Counted from the first letter of the stretch, positions 36,088-48,830 are shown. The stretch: 64,000 bases of DNA from Diphasiastrum complanatum (GCA_029204225.1 CM055102.1:36574585-36638584); one strand, 5' to 3'. Notes: generated by a model not told the origin, from the sequence alone. Made by a program: numbers and translations.

Positions 36088-38792
36088 GAGAAAAAAAAAA
36101 TTATGCTTTTTTTTTAAACGTACGTAGTGTGACACAGGGTAGGTAGGTAGTGTGACATAGGTATGGCTACACACTCTCACTAAAATATCTTTAATATATA
36201 TGATATCACAATAAGAGTGTGGATACTTGATGTATAAAAACCAGCATAAGTTGCATCACATACAGTTGCAATTGAGTCGATCTATGGAATTGATATCCAC
36301 CGCCATAATTTCATTGTGCATATACACATGTTGAATGAAGACTTATGGATTTACCTCTCGTTAAAACTTTGAACTCTAAAATTCTTCCTTTCCAAAAGCT
36401 TCTATAATCCATATTTGATCTCTTTCTTTTGCAGAATGCACCTTTTGATGAAGGATGCATCACAGCCATTTGAAACTTTATGTATGTGTGGTATCCATAA
36501 CCCTTCAGAATCCCTTTCATTACAGATAGTAACCGAATTCATCGCACTACGTGGTCTTCCAAGCGGCCATCACACATGCATAACAGTGCAAGATACAAAG
36601 AGTTCCAATAATGTACATTGAAAATAAACTCACTTTAAATCATCCATGCAAGTTAGTTAAACTACAGTTAGTTAAACCATTTTGTTTTTTTGACTCGGGC
36701 AGTCTTTTGCCGACGAGCAACAATATATTATCCAATCACATGCCTAGACTTTGCCCGGCAAGAGTTTTGAATTGGCCAAAAATATGCCCCAAAAATTCCA
36801 AAAAATTAAATCCGACAAACACCGTTACACATGTAAAAACATTATTGGGACATGTGGACATCGAATAGTTGAAAAGTTAACAAAAAAAAAACATCTATAC
36901 AAAAGGTCCTTTTAGCTCGCGTGGACCTCCCCTGATGATGCTATGAGAAGCAAAGGGAAGTAGGTAAAGAACATGGATGTCATTGTAGCACAAGTGGTTG
37001 CTAAACCTTCACATGTAAAACAATTTCCTACAAGGGTAACAAGTATCGAAGCTAATTAAGAAAAAGCAATGAATAAGCATGAATACATTTCAACTAAGCA
37101 ATGAAAATAAGCATGGCAACAAAAAATTCATGCCCTACCCACATTCACATACACTCTTTTACCGCCCACAACTCCACACACAAAATTCTAAATTACCACA
37201 CTACACACAATAAGTCCATAAGCCATGTTCTAGCACGAAGCTTAAGAAAACATAAGCATACGAGTATCATAGCCTTCAGTTCCTCCTCTGCAATCCCATA
37301 GCATTATTAAGCATAAGCACAAAAGAGAGAAAACAAAGCATACACCTAGATTGACAAACAGACCCAAAAGTGACGTCACATTATGGATAAACTTTGCATA
37401 AACTTCTCGAGTATATGAGGTCTCTTCTATAGAGAATGATTGAAAGCAAAGTCTTCCAGGTTACTTATGGGACTTGAGCCCAAGTCACAAGTTACAAAGC
37501 TTCACTTAAACTTTGAATTAATTCATACGTCTAAGTTTTACAAAATAAATCTAAGATTAAGTCTAACCCCGTAAGTTTATAAGTCGAATATAACAAGTTT
37601 CAATGGTCTCCTGTTTTAATGTTTCAGGCATTTAATACCTGCCTTGGTACAGGCTTTGGGTTGGTCTTGGAGACCTGAGCAAGGAACGTTAAAATAGAAA
37701 GGTTACATGACAAACTGTTCTAAACTCCAGCAAGATTGTCATTGCTATTTACTGAAAGCGTACACTGATGTTCCTCGTATCTTATCTCACTGTTTTATAC
37801 AAAAAAAAATTCTTTCGGAAGCCTGCAGATACTTGAATCAAAATAATATACTTGCACAAGTTTATGAAATCATGGAGGTAGCTACAATGGATGGCAGTCA
37901 AAATACTTGCTGTAGAAATGCCCTTCCAGCTTGCCAGTGAAACGTCTGTTACTTATATACCATAGAGGACTTCAGATGGAGGCCTAAAACTTGATGTGAA
38001 GCTTCAAACTATTTGTTCTCTCGTGTATCTATCTGTACAACAAAAAGGAATTCAAGTCCTCACTTTTGAAAAGCTGAATATCAAATTTGGATGTCTAACA
38101 AGGTGACAACTCAAGCAAGACTCTAAAATATTATTCAATTACCGGATTTCCAAAGCGAGAACCAGCAAACAAAAGTAGACTCTGGGATTTGATTTGGATG
38201 TTGCTATTGCACATACCATCAGTGGTTAGCTTTACAGGCAAGATGTGAATCATAGTTTTGCAGTGCAGATACAGGAAATTTTTTGAACTATCAAGATCTC
38301 CCTTTGATTGCACATTTCCTTAATCTGAATGACTGAACAACCTTTGCATAATTGAAGCTTTGCAAAAATTGCCCCTTAAATCTCAAACTTGACAATCTAT
38401 TCCCACGTGTGATGATCTAAAACCATGGTTACTCTTCATCCCTTTTCCTTCCAAGGTGGATCTTCCATTGGCTCATTAAGAGCATAGTTGCCCGTTCTGG
38501 AACCATATGTTCTGGAATGCGTTCCGTTCCAGAACTAGACCAAAAAAAATTTGAAAAAAAAAAACAGTGCTAGATGCCATCTTTCTTCAATCTTCTATCA
38601 GACTGTCCAAATCTCATGAATAATTCTCTATAGAAAGAAACAGAAGAACCTTTTCTGTGAATTGATGATCTGATGCTCGTTGAGGAGTGATTTCATCTCG
38701 ATCACTGTGCACCGTCTCCCATTTTGAGCTTTCTGCTACTGACATCTGTCCGGGTAGCAACTGATTCGCAAATTGCAGCTGCCTTGATGATA
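36088..38792. other. no recognisable gene
   Basis: AT-rich sequence with short open frames only. A gtaggtaggtag run lies at about 36140-36150. A palindrome of the GTTC/GAAC family lies at 38509-38535. Nothing else could be supported. Confidence 0.45.
38509..38535. repeat. inverted repeat of the GTTC/GAAC family
   Basis: Arms gttctggaa (38509-38517) and ttccagaac (38527-38535) are perfect complements around a 9-bp spacer. They resemble the palindromes in the golgin intron at 11.85 kb and those at 39.2 kb. An A-rich run follows at about 38542-38563. Confidence 0.6.
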
Positions 38793-38809
38793 TCTCAGCT
38801 GAAGAAATG

Positions 38810-38894
38810 CTTCTTGGTTTCCAAGGGGAGGCTCGAACCTGGGACCAAAGAAACTTTGGATGCCAAGCCAACCAACTGAGCCAACCCCGTTGGG
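38810..38894 (-). mobile_element. tRNA-derived mini-SINE with perfect target-site duplication
   Basis: The 85-bp body, on the minus strand, has an RNA polymerase III box A TGGCTCAGTTGG (38883-38872) and box B GGTTCGAGCC (38839-38830), with a CCAAAG/CTTTGG stem in the anticodon-arm position between them. It is flanked by a perfect 17-bp direct repeat TCTCAGCTGAAGAAATG (38793-38809 and 38895-38911), a target-site duplication of the length expected from LINE-driven integration. The body ends ccaagaag with no long A tail. A recently inserted tRNA pseudogene is the alternative, but a second diverged copy of the same sequence at 16.6 kb argues for a repeat family. Confidence 0.82.
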
Positions 38895-38911
38895 TCTCAG
38901 CTGAAGAAATG

Positions 38912-40291
38912 GACTGACTGGATGAACGAACCGCCCACAGTTGAGCAAATATTTCATTCTTAGCTTCCAGGTCAGTGAGATCTCCGTAGTTTCAGCGGAA
39001 TAGTTTTTGAGCTAGGTGTTCGATCCAGCATCAACTCACAGATCAACAAGTAATCTGATTATAATCTATTGCTGATTTAACAAGGCAAAAAACAGCAACA
39101 GATAATGCGTGCTTGAGACAGCCATCCAGTATATCAAATTGAGACAAGATCCAGTAGTAGATGGTTCGTATGCAGGGGCCGTTCCTGTTTTTTGTATTTT
39201 TTTAAAAAGAAAACATTCTGACCCAGTACGTTCAGGAACGTACTGTACATTCCTTACAGTACGTTCCGGCCCAAAAGGGTTGGAACGGGTTTCTAAGATT
39301 AAGAGGTAAGCATCACTAGTTGTCTAGGTTTATTTCTTGGTCCAGACGTCATTCTCAACCATTGAATTGGATTAAGAAGGAAAAATCTTCCAATTGACAA
39401 GGACAATAATGCTAGTGAATACTTGTGAAAAAGGCTGCTGCTTCAAGATACAGACCCAATAGACAGCTAATCCTTCTGCATTTAACAGAAACTTCCGGAT
39501 CAATACCTGTTTCGAAGCTCTGATGTTTACTAATAGTGACACCAAAGCAACTCTATACTTTGTTAAGCTATCCACAATGATACAAGTTGGTAATCTTTAA
39601 TAGGTGTCTGCACAATTTCAGCAGCTAGCACACAACAAAACTTTGTCGACAACAGTCCAATATAACAGATTCGAAATTAGAGCACAGTTGATAAATATAC
39701 CATAAAAACGCAAAATGTTCTTCAAAGGAACATTTATTAAAATTTTGCTAGCCATCATATATAATATTTTCCAGTCTCGTCATTCCAAAGTATGAGAACT
39801 GAACCAAATAGCTCTCAATCTTCCCTGCATGCAAAAATCCTGCTCCCTTAGAGTAACAAGATTCGATGTTTGGTAAGGATGATTTTTTTTGCACAGCTTT
39901 TACAATCAAAATGATACTTCCTCAGATTCTCTGTTCTGTACATGAGAACTTAGATGAGGTAAACAAGGGGTAAATAAAACTGCATCATTTGAAGACTGCT
40001 TGGTTTTTGTAGACAACACATTTTCCATGGAAGTCAGTGATACATCTCTAACTTCTAATTCAAAACTCACCTAGCAAGGTAAGGTGGTGTTTTGAAATAC
40101 AACACACACTCTTATAGGTGGGTAACACACTTACCTAGTTGAACTAATATCTATTATTTCAATTTACACATCACGACAAAAGTTTCTGATGCACAAGCCT
40201 AAACTGCCTCAAACCAGCTTCGAGCGCAAAGACAGCTGAGCAGCTTATAATGGCCAAATGTGAAAGTTAAGTTCTTTTTAGTTGCAAGAAG
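38912..40291. other. FAS1 3' flank, including probable 3' UTR
   Basis: No coding sequence. A perfect palindrome with arms cagtacgttc (39224-39233) and gaacgtactg (39236-39245), followed by another cagtacgttcc, sits at 39.22-39.27 kb. The FAS1 polyadenylation site must lie somewhere left of 40292; I could not place it. Confidence 0.5.
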
Positions 40292-43200
40292 CTATGACTC
40301 CAACTTTGGTGTCTTTGGTCCACGTTCTTCATGAGATTGCATTGGATCCAATTTTGGTTTCTTTTGCCCCTGTTCTTCATGAGACTGCATTGCATCCAAG
40401 TTTGGTTTCTTTGGACTCTGTTCTTCATGAGACTGCATTGGAATGGCTGCTTCCTCCAGAGGTAAACAGCGCTTGGAGAAGAATTTGGTTATGGGCCTCA
40501 ATTGAGGTGGGGAATTCTTTTTGGTTCCAGTCATTGCTGCAAGAGCCAACCATATGAAAATATAAATAATTTAAACATGTGAAGAGCTTCATAACAAAAC
40601 CAAAATAGAACCAGTCATCTGTTGTACTCATCAAATGCTTATCAAATCTCATCACCAATGAATCCATACCAGTAGCAATGTGCGGTGTGTTTATACCCAT
40701 CTTTTCCATGACTTCTTTTTTCACCTGATCAGTTTCAAAATACAGAAACTTGAGATTAGTTAAAGTGCTGACATCTGTGAGAAGGGGAAGTATGTCCTCA
40801 TCTCGCAGCACTGATAAATAACAATGCTCCCCTGGTATGGAGACAGCTTCAAGACACTGCTCAAAGACAAAAATCCCAAAAAACCAACTCAAAATATATT
40901 AGATATTTCGAACATTTCATTCTTCTACACAAAACTCAGGTCCCAAAACAAGAGCCATGGTTAAAGTTCATCGCAATAAATTCGCACACAGATCAAAATG
41001 GTTGCTTCAATTTCCTAGTCACATAATCCAATTTTGAAGTATTCACGTATTCTTCTCACTAGCCACTATTTGAAATGTGAACTCCAGTGAAGAAGCAGTA
41101 ATGTCATTGCAATAAGTGGAAGCCTAATTAATATTATCTGAAAACTGCAGTAGAGTGCAAGACTTAGATCAAACGTACAATCAAGCCCAAGATGAATAGC
41201 AACCTTTATTGATCATGATTGCAAATAGTACAATGTTTGATGGAGAGTTGGACTTTCTCACACTACATGTCTAAGATGACTCTTGGAACTTGGACCTTAA
41301 AGTGCCAGATGTGAGCGAATCTTATAGTAGAGCCTTTATTAAGGTTTGTGCGTAGAGCATGGCGAGCGTGATGAAAGAGTTGAATCCTTTAACAGCCACT
41401 ATTGTTGGTTAGACTGTCATGAGCTGTGCAAGTGAATTTGTAAGGTTGCATAGGTAAGCTCTCTGATTCACCCCATTCATTTGAAGCTATTTATGTATGC
41501 CCCCCCCATATTGGGTTTGATTCTTTCTTGCCAGTAGCGGATAGATTGATGGGAATGGGCCATTTCATCCTAAGTAGAAACTACACTCTTGCAAGAGGAG
41601 TTTTTGATTTGGAATGTGATAAATTGCATGGACATTTAAACTTCAATGTCTCAGATCTAATCTGATGTTTATCTGTCAAATTTGGATAAGAGTGTTGTCC
41701 ATATTGGACAAGGAATTCAAGCGGCCAATTTTGACATGCTCTATCGATCTGCCAAGAGACATGAATGTAAGTGTAATCATTCCCTGCATACAGACAAAAT
41801 TCTCAACTTGTTGCACTGATGCTGTATTAAACATGCGATGAATTTTGCTGATTGATAAAGGTGTGTTGCAAAGAGAGTGGAGAAGCAAGCTTTAGAAAGA
41901 AATAATTTTCTTGAAGAGAGATAATGCTTAGATTCACGGGTTTTTGTTTGTGGTGCAGAAAACATGTAGAGTCTTGTAGGTATAATTGAATTGCTAGAGA
42001 GACAATTGGGGTTTCTGGACTGTATAGAGAAAAAATAGTTGCAGGAGTTTGGGGTTAATTGCTAGTTGAGCTTGATATCATCAAACTCCCTGGCTATTAT
42101 AGATATTGGATGCAAAGTGATAGAATCAGTTTTGTCTCTCCCCATATCCAGTTGAGAGATGGAAAAATCTGAAATCCTAAGCTCAAACCCTAAGAGCCTG
42201 GTACATTCAACCTGAGGGAGCTACTACAATTGTATTATGTAGTACTTTATATTAGTAGAACCAGGCTTTGCAGTGAATCTATAAATGTCAAATATTCAAA
42301 ATCAGTAGTCGTGTCTCGGCCCAAAACAATGCTATACAAGTTATACCTGCCAATGGTTGCCAACAAACTCAGAGATCTCCCTGACTTTATTTTCCAGTTC
42401 GGATTTGGTCACACCAGGGAATATCTTTGATAATGAGTCAACAGTCTTCTTCATTCCCTGAGAACATGACAGCAGAAATTTCACCTGCATGGTTTAAAAA
42501 TAGATGAAGGTGAGTAAGTCTGTATAGGATTCTGACCCCTGTGGTATATAAAGCAATAACCTAATGGCGACTGTGTCATCACTTGCCATTTCTGGAAGAG
42601 CTGAATCAGGCAATTGGTTTCCACCCTTTCTACTTCTCGAGCTTTCCAGGGCAGAGGGACTATTCATTTCCTCTTTCCAATCCTCCAAAAGCTCAACATA
42701 CACACCAGGTATCAATGTCTGCATTTTCAAAGCTTCAAGACACAACTCCTCAGTTTTGCTCAAAGAAAAAATTTGTCCAGTTCCTTCACTGCACCCATTA
42801 TTTGAAAAGTTCGATATGATATAAGGACGATTTGAACGCAAAGCATGTTCTGTCATAGTGCTCAGAATACTTTGGAGCTTTGAATGAGTCTGCTGCTCTG
42901 CATCAGTGTCACCATAAAAAGGGTTTTCACAACTCGAAGCTTCAGTCTGCTTCTGACAATTATGCTCTGCCTCAAATTCTTCTACTTGAACTCCCTGATC
43001 ATAGTGCAAAACCAGATAAACACATCAGTTCTAACCGCATCTCAGTCTATGTTAGCTAAACACATGCTCACTTGTGTACTGATTAGCAACTCTTCAAAAA
43101 TGTTAAGAAAAAATAGCAACAATAAAAATCCAGCTCGACACAACAGCCATGGTTGTCTGTTTTGCTCGTTACTCACTCACTTCAAAGCTACTCATTGCAG

Positions 43201-46200
43201 CAGTGCTTCAGCATGTGGAAAACTACTCAATTAATTAAGAAGAAAATTGTTCAATTGACATACATCACATAGGATTTCTATAATTGCGTACAACTAAAAG
43301 GACGGATATTTAGTCCTAAAACTACTTACATTACCATCAAAGACGAAGAAGGTTCATAAATGCTGATGTGTACAGAAGCCAAAAGTATACTCTTTGATTC
43401 CTAGTACTATCGCGCAATACCTCATTTTCAGACAGGTAACCATCTGGGACAACAAATCCATCTGCAGCCTCATCCTCTTCAACATCTAGCTTTTCATCAT
43501 CCTCATCTTTATCGCAATCAGAAAGACTTTCACCAGGATCGTCCTGTCAAAAGAAGACTTAGTGCTTGCTAGGTAACATTGTCATAGTAAGGTCCTAATC
43601 TACAAGACAAATGAGTCTGCTGCCTGATATTCCAACATTTTCTTCAAACAATTTTAAAAATATGTTAAAAATCTAGAAGACAACTGCAAGAAGACAGAAC
43701 ATTTGTGGGTGGGCTACCTCTTCCCATTCCTCGTCACTATCAATCTCATAGTCCAAAGAAGCGTCCTTGTCGAAAGGACGGCGAGGCCCAATAGTCTCAC
43801 TATACCGAAATACAAAACAGATGACACTCTCAAGTTAAAAACTAATAATGAGATGCCTGTTCACTGTCTGTCCTCAAGGCAGACATTCTTAGAATCTAAG
43901 ATAACGTTCAAATTCGAAATTTAACCGCTTAAAATAAAAGCTGCTAATAATGTTTTATTTGCATAAAACCACAATGCACTTACCTCTTCTTTGAGAATGT
44001 TCCATAGTAAGCAGGACGATGACTCTTGTCAAACTGAAGGAGCTTCCTGTGCTTGTTGGTACTCCCTGTGTCCTTGTACGCATAACTCTTAATGTCTTCC
44101 AATGAACTACCAGCTTGCATTGTCAAGCCACTTTCCCAATCTACATCAAGATTTTCCAGGTTCACATCTTGAGTTCCATTCATTTGGGAATGAAGTCGTT
44201 TACAAACCTGACTTGCAGGAGAGCTCCCAACATGCTTCAATGTTGGGCTCAAAGTAGTCCCATTGCAAGTATCTGCAGATGTGCCCTGTAGCCTAAGTTC
44301 CTTATACACTACAGCTTTAGGATACCTCCGTATTCCCCATCTCCAGACCTTTTCAGAGGAATGCCAAGCCTTCCAAGCTAACACATGGTTCCTATTTATC
44401 CAGATAGAATGATTTGATCAATTTAAAAAATTAATGAATAGCACTGAGGCTGTCTACAAAGATATGGTAATCGGTTCCAGCACTCGATGTCACAGATTGA
44501 CAATAAGTTCCAAGATTCCTTTCGGAACTTCAAAAAGGAACTCACAATTCACAATTCACGATTCATGCATACAGATTAAACAATCAGTAACATCAAAGTT
44601 AACAAACTTGCTAGTTTACTAATAATACCTCAGAAGTTCCACAGTACTGTACTCCTTATTAGCATTCAACTCCTGATCCATGCTCAATGTGGCCAACCCA
44701 GCGATTGTGACGAATAGCTGGGAACTTCTTCGTTCTTCATTCTCTTTTAGTAGTACTGAAGGTTGCGAACTGTGTTCGACATGCTTCTGAGTCTGTAATG
44801 CGTCAGCTTTTTCTTTCTGGCTCTGCAGAAATCGATCCATGATTGTGGCTTGCTTTTGAAGGTCTGTTTGTTTTTTGCGTTCTGCCGCTTCTTTTTCCCT
44901 TCTTTTTTGCTCCTTTTCAGCTTCCTCCTGTTGGCGCTTCAGCTCTTTCTCCTGATATCAAAGGACCAAAAGAAATTAAGTGTATGCAAGTTTGCAAGGT
45001 GATAAATATAAACCAGCAATGTTATCAATGATACAGGTTTGCGCTATTTCAATGAGTTGCTAAAAAGTCTATTTGCAAAATGTATTCTATGCAAAATCTT
45101 TAGTTAGGTGTACAACTAAGTGTGCACCTCCATTACAGCATAGCTCATCTTATTGAGGACTTGAAGGAATTTTTCGGACAAGGCATACAAAACAATTATG
45201 TAAAGCAAGGCATTATCTTCTAACTTTATTTGCTCCTAGGACTAAAGAATTTTCAGGAAAAAAAAGCTCACTTGGATCATGACCATGGCTCTTTTGGAAT
45301 ATAATGCATGGCATCAATGGACTTACCAAAGGCCTTCAAGATGAACTTGAAACAAGGCACTCGGCCAAAGGATTTGCTTGTTTCACTCTTCTAGAGGAGA
45401 TCTTGACCATCTATCTCATCAACAGTGGAGGCCACGATGCAAATCTACCCCATGTGTGATTTCTTGTCTCACATCCTTGCTCAAGATTGTTCTGCTTTGG
45501 CTTGTAAGCAAAACTAAAGCACTCGATGCAATAAGCACAACATTGGTGTACTGCACCCCCAACCTAAGGCTAGTCATGCACATGCAAAGACATGGTACGC
45601 CTGGATAGGTGAACCTCGAGGAGTGCCTTAGATCCATAGACGTCACAATAGTTCATGCACAGATAGAGGTGGTGACTAATGATGAGATGTTTTCAGAGTA
45701 TCATTGGGAGGCAACACAAGGCCACGAGGTCCATGTAGGGCCGATGCAAAGGATGTAGGAGAAGAGGATCAGGATGAGGAGGAGGAGGAGGAGGAGGAGG
45801 CCTTGGATGATGAGATAGAGATGGACATTGGCAAGAATGTGGGTTTTGTTAATCCCGATCACTTGTACACGGAGGGCAGGTAGGCATGGGGTATTTCTGC
45901 TAGATTTGCACGTCAAGCCCAAGACTAGGCAACAACATCACAAGCAAAGGAGCAACAATGCGAGAGGCCCTGATAGACCTAGAGGCAGCAACAAAGGTAA
46001 AGTTTCAAGGAGACATCAACACATCCTTGAAGAGGATTCCCTATCTTCCTATTTGTCCACCAACGACAGTGATGAAATTTTTTTTTGATCATCTCCGATT
46101 TTAGGGATTTAGGTTTTATTTTCATGTCACATGATAATAAATCCGTCTATCTATCATAGTCATGTACTTGCCTAATGGCCATATGACATATACATCAAAT

Positions 46201-48170
46201 GGTTTATGACATATTGATCATTCTCATGAGGCATGTGTGGAATCTTGAGTTTCTTGTATTATGTGAATTGTTATTATTTTCACGTTTCAAGTTTCAGGTT
46301 TCAGGTTTAGTATGCCAGTGCTAACTTGCAAAGTGTATGCTTTGTATGACCCCTTTAATATGTGTCATTACTTTACATGTAAGCCTCTCAATGTTCACGA
46401 CCTCTATAAGCTATGACAAATTGACAGTAAACCAAACCATAAGAGGATGTACACCAATATAGGTATCAACCACATGGTGACCATTGATAGTTTGATTCAT
46501 AATTTACAAACTTTTACATTGCATTTTGGTTTCACCCAAAATATAGATGCACTAGGTTCCAATCCCAAACAATTTTGATTTCCTAAACCACTCTAGAACA
46601 ATGCATTTCAAACATCAAGTTCATACTAACATCGATGGATACATACCCAATATCCAAGTTATGTATTGTTTTGGTCATTATTTCTACAAGTATAACCACT
46701 TTAGAAAGAATTCCCTTGCACACTTCTTGACAAGTACAATCTACTATTCCCCAAGACCACATACAAAAGACAGTGGATTGAACTAAACATGGTGATAATC
46801 TACAACATTTTGGATGAAATATAATTGATCAATCTGGTACTCTAATGCATCCAAAAAAAGCCAAATCCAAAATCCTTCAACCAAGGGTCATGAAGTAGCA
46901 AATGACGATAATGTTATTGAAGCATCATTAAGATCCATGTGCCCTAGACACTTACTTGTCTTAGAGTTTCCTTTTGAAGCCTAGCTTGCTCTTTCTTCGC
47001 CTCTTTCTCAACTTTCTCCTTCTCTTTAGCTTCCTTTTGAACTCGGGCTTGCTCTTTCTTAGCCTCCTTTTCAGCTTTCTCTTTCTCTTTCTCCTGTCAA
47101 ATCAATGATGCAACAGCTAAAGCACATTTTCTACTTTTGAAGGCAAAAGTTTTTATCATTAACCACATTATTAATTCTTTGATGCAATATCTGTCCTTTG
47201 AACAACATCGTGCGATCTTATTGATACGAGTCATGACGAGCATCACTACAGGATATAAACTTCAAACCTTGAGATAAATCGGGTAAATGTAAGCTTGGAA
47301 CACATTACTGAAGAATCAATAAAACAACAAAACCCAACGCATGAAAGACTCGATTTATTAAATGTTCTTATGCTACTAGCAGCGCAACTCTATTTAACTT
47401 AATTTTAGTGAGTAAGTGAACAAAATAGATGTATTGAATATGCGCACTTGTCGATTCAGTTCTTTCAATGCACGAGTTTGCTCCTTAAGTGCTTGTTTTT
47501 CAGCTTCCTGCTTCGATTTTCCCTATAACAAGCAAACCCATTGCAGATGGATTGGAACCCTCCTATTCCACTTTCAACATTTCATAGACTATTGTGCAAA
47601 GTGCTAATTGTGAATTTTTCACGTCTACAGATTCAATACGTACTACTTTCTCGGCCTCCTTCTGAACTCGGGCTTGCTCCTTCATTGCTTCCTTTTCAGC
47701 TTTCTCCCTTAATTTCTCCTGATGAAGAAAGAAAATGGTTTATTTGATAACCTGGATATCTACAATGCAATCCTAATGTAAAGGCATCACCTGTCGGGTA
47801 TTTTCCCTGTCGAGACGAAGATTCACTTTTTCTGTCTTTTTGTTTTTGGCCTGCACGGCATCTTTTGTATCTTTCGGATTATTGAATAGCTTGTGCGTCC
47901 TGAAGCACGCAGATCAAATGCCGCAACATTCAGAACTCCGAGACTAGAAGAAAGAACTTCTTATAACACTATTCATGGTTTTTCTGAAACAGACAGATCG
48001 TGATTTTCAATACAGCTTATTGTTGTTGCAAATTTTAGGAGGAACCCTCACCTCTTAGGTATTCTAGACTTGTGATGTTTTGATCCTGGCGCTTTCACGC
48101 CTGCATTCTTGTCCAAGACATCAGCGTTGTCGGCCAACTGTTGAACCGATGTATCTACATCTTTTTCCAT
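40292..48170 (-). CDS. FAS1: chromatin assembly factor 1 large subunit (FAS1, CAF-1 p150-like)
   Basis: Thirteen exons on the minus strand: 48170-48052, 47899-47791, 47718-47647, 47522-47448, 47093-46956, 44951-44629, 44391-43984, 43799-43718, 43543-43421, 42994-42572, 42484-42347, 40724-40670, 40536-40292. They add to 2310 bp in one frame: 769 residues from ATG 48170 to TAG. Residues 77-215 are the charged KER coiled coil (repeats of KAEKEAKKEQARVQKE). Exon 7 has WKAWHSSEKVWRWGIRRYPK and LLQFDKSHRPAYYGTF. Exons 8-9 are acidic (DYEIDSDEEWEE, VVPDGYLSENE). Exons 11-12 carry CSQGMKKTVDSLSKIFPGV and VREISEF. The last exon has a PCNA-motif-like ITKFFSKRCLP. CAF-1 deposits H3-H4 at replication and repair sites in the nucleus, with FAS2 and MSI1. 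Arabidopsis FAS1 is about 815 residues; the difference is mostly a missing conserved N-terminal block. The exon 10 donor is uncertain (see findings). Confidence 0.9.
45423..46085 (+). pseudogene. hAT transposase C-terminal remnant in FAS1 intron 5
   Basis: Within the intron between FAS1 exons 5 and 6, on the opposite strand to FAS1, one frame reads DFLSHILAQDCSALACKQN, a stop, then STRCNKHNI. This is the hAT dimerisation block, close to LAQDCSAGACERNWS of the transposase at 1.5 kb. It is followed by an acidic run encoded by a (GAG)n stretch at 45777-45799. The catalytic core is absent, so this is a dead fragment tolerated in an intron. Confidence 0.65.
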
Positions 48171-48781
48171 CCTCAAACGAAGTTCAGCCAATGACTTTCT
48201 TTGCAGATATTTAACAGCTGGTGGTATGCAATTCTACACTTTACAGCAGATCCGTACCCTCATTATGGCAAATAAGATGGAATCAAAACGAAATGCATTA
48301 CGATCATGCGTACGATACTTGCACAATTGATCCTACGGCCACTGCTCGTTTCATGTAAACACAAATATCTCTACATTCATGCGCAAGTCCCAGGATTCAT
48401 CTTTCACTTTGTTTGCCCCCTCTTTAAGAGAAACTTAAGCCTCCGGTTTCACTAAGCTTAGAATGCACAGAGATCCAAGACTAAGAATAGACCTAATCTC
48501 AACAATGATGCCTCTAGCTCACATGCCTTCCTTTCTCCAAAGAACAATGCCTTCCTTCCGAGATTCAAAAAGCCATTATTGGTTGCCGATATCGCACTTA
48601 CGAGGGTTTAGAGAACGCATTTTGCATGCAGCACATGCGGTCTTCGAGCATGAGGAGCTGCTTGTAAGCAAGCATGCAAATGCACTCCCTCTGGCGATCG
48701 ATGGTGAACAGCATAGTCGATCCTCGCAGCCACGAAAAACGAGCGAATACAGGGATGGAGCAGAGAAAAAGGGGGCGAGAG

Positions 48782-48783
<2 letters not shown>

Positions 48784-48811
<28 letters not shown>
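48784..48811 (-). repeat. CT tract upstream of FAS1
   Basis: (GA)14 on the plus strand, that is CT on the FAS1 strand, about 615 bp before the FAS1 start codon. CT-rich tracts are common around plant transcription starts and in 5' leaders. It may mark the FAS1 promoter or leader; no transcription start can be placed. Confidence 0.8.
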
Positions 48812-48814
<3 letters not shown>

Positions 48815-48830
48815 GGAGCGAGAGAGAAAT

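Noticed and set aside
38614-38957. Minus-strand open frames across the SINE
   Set aside because: They are chance frames through the tRNA-like element and its flanks.
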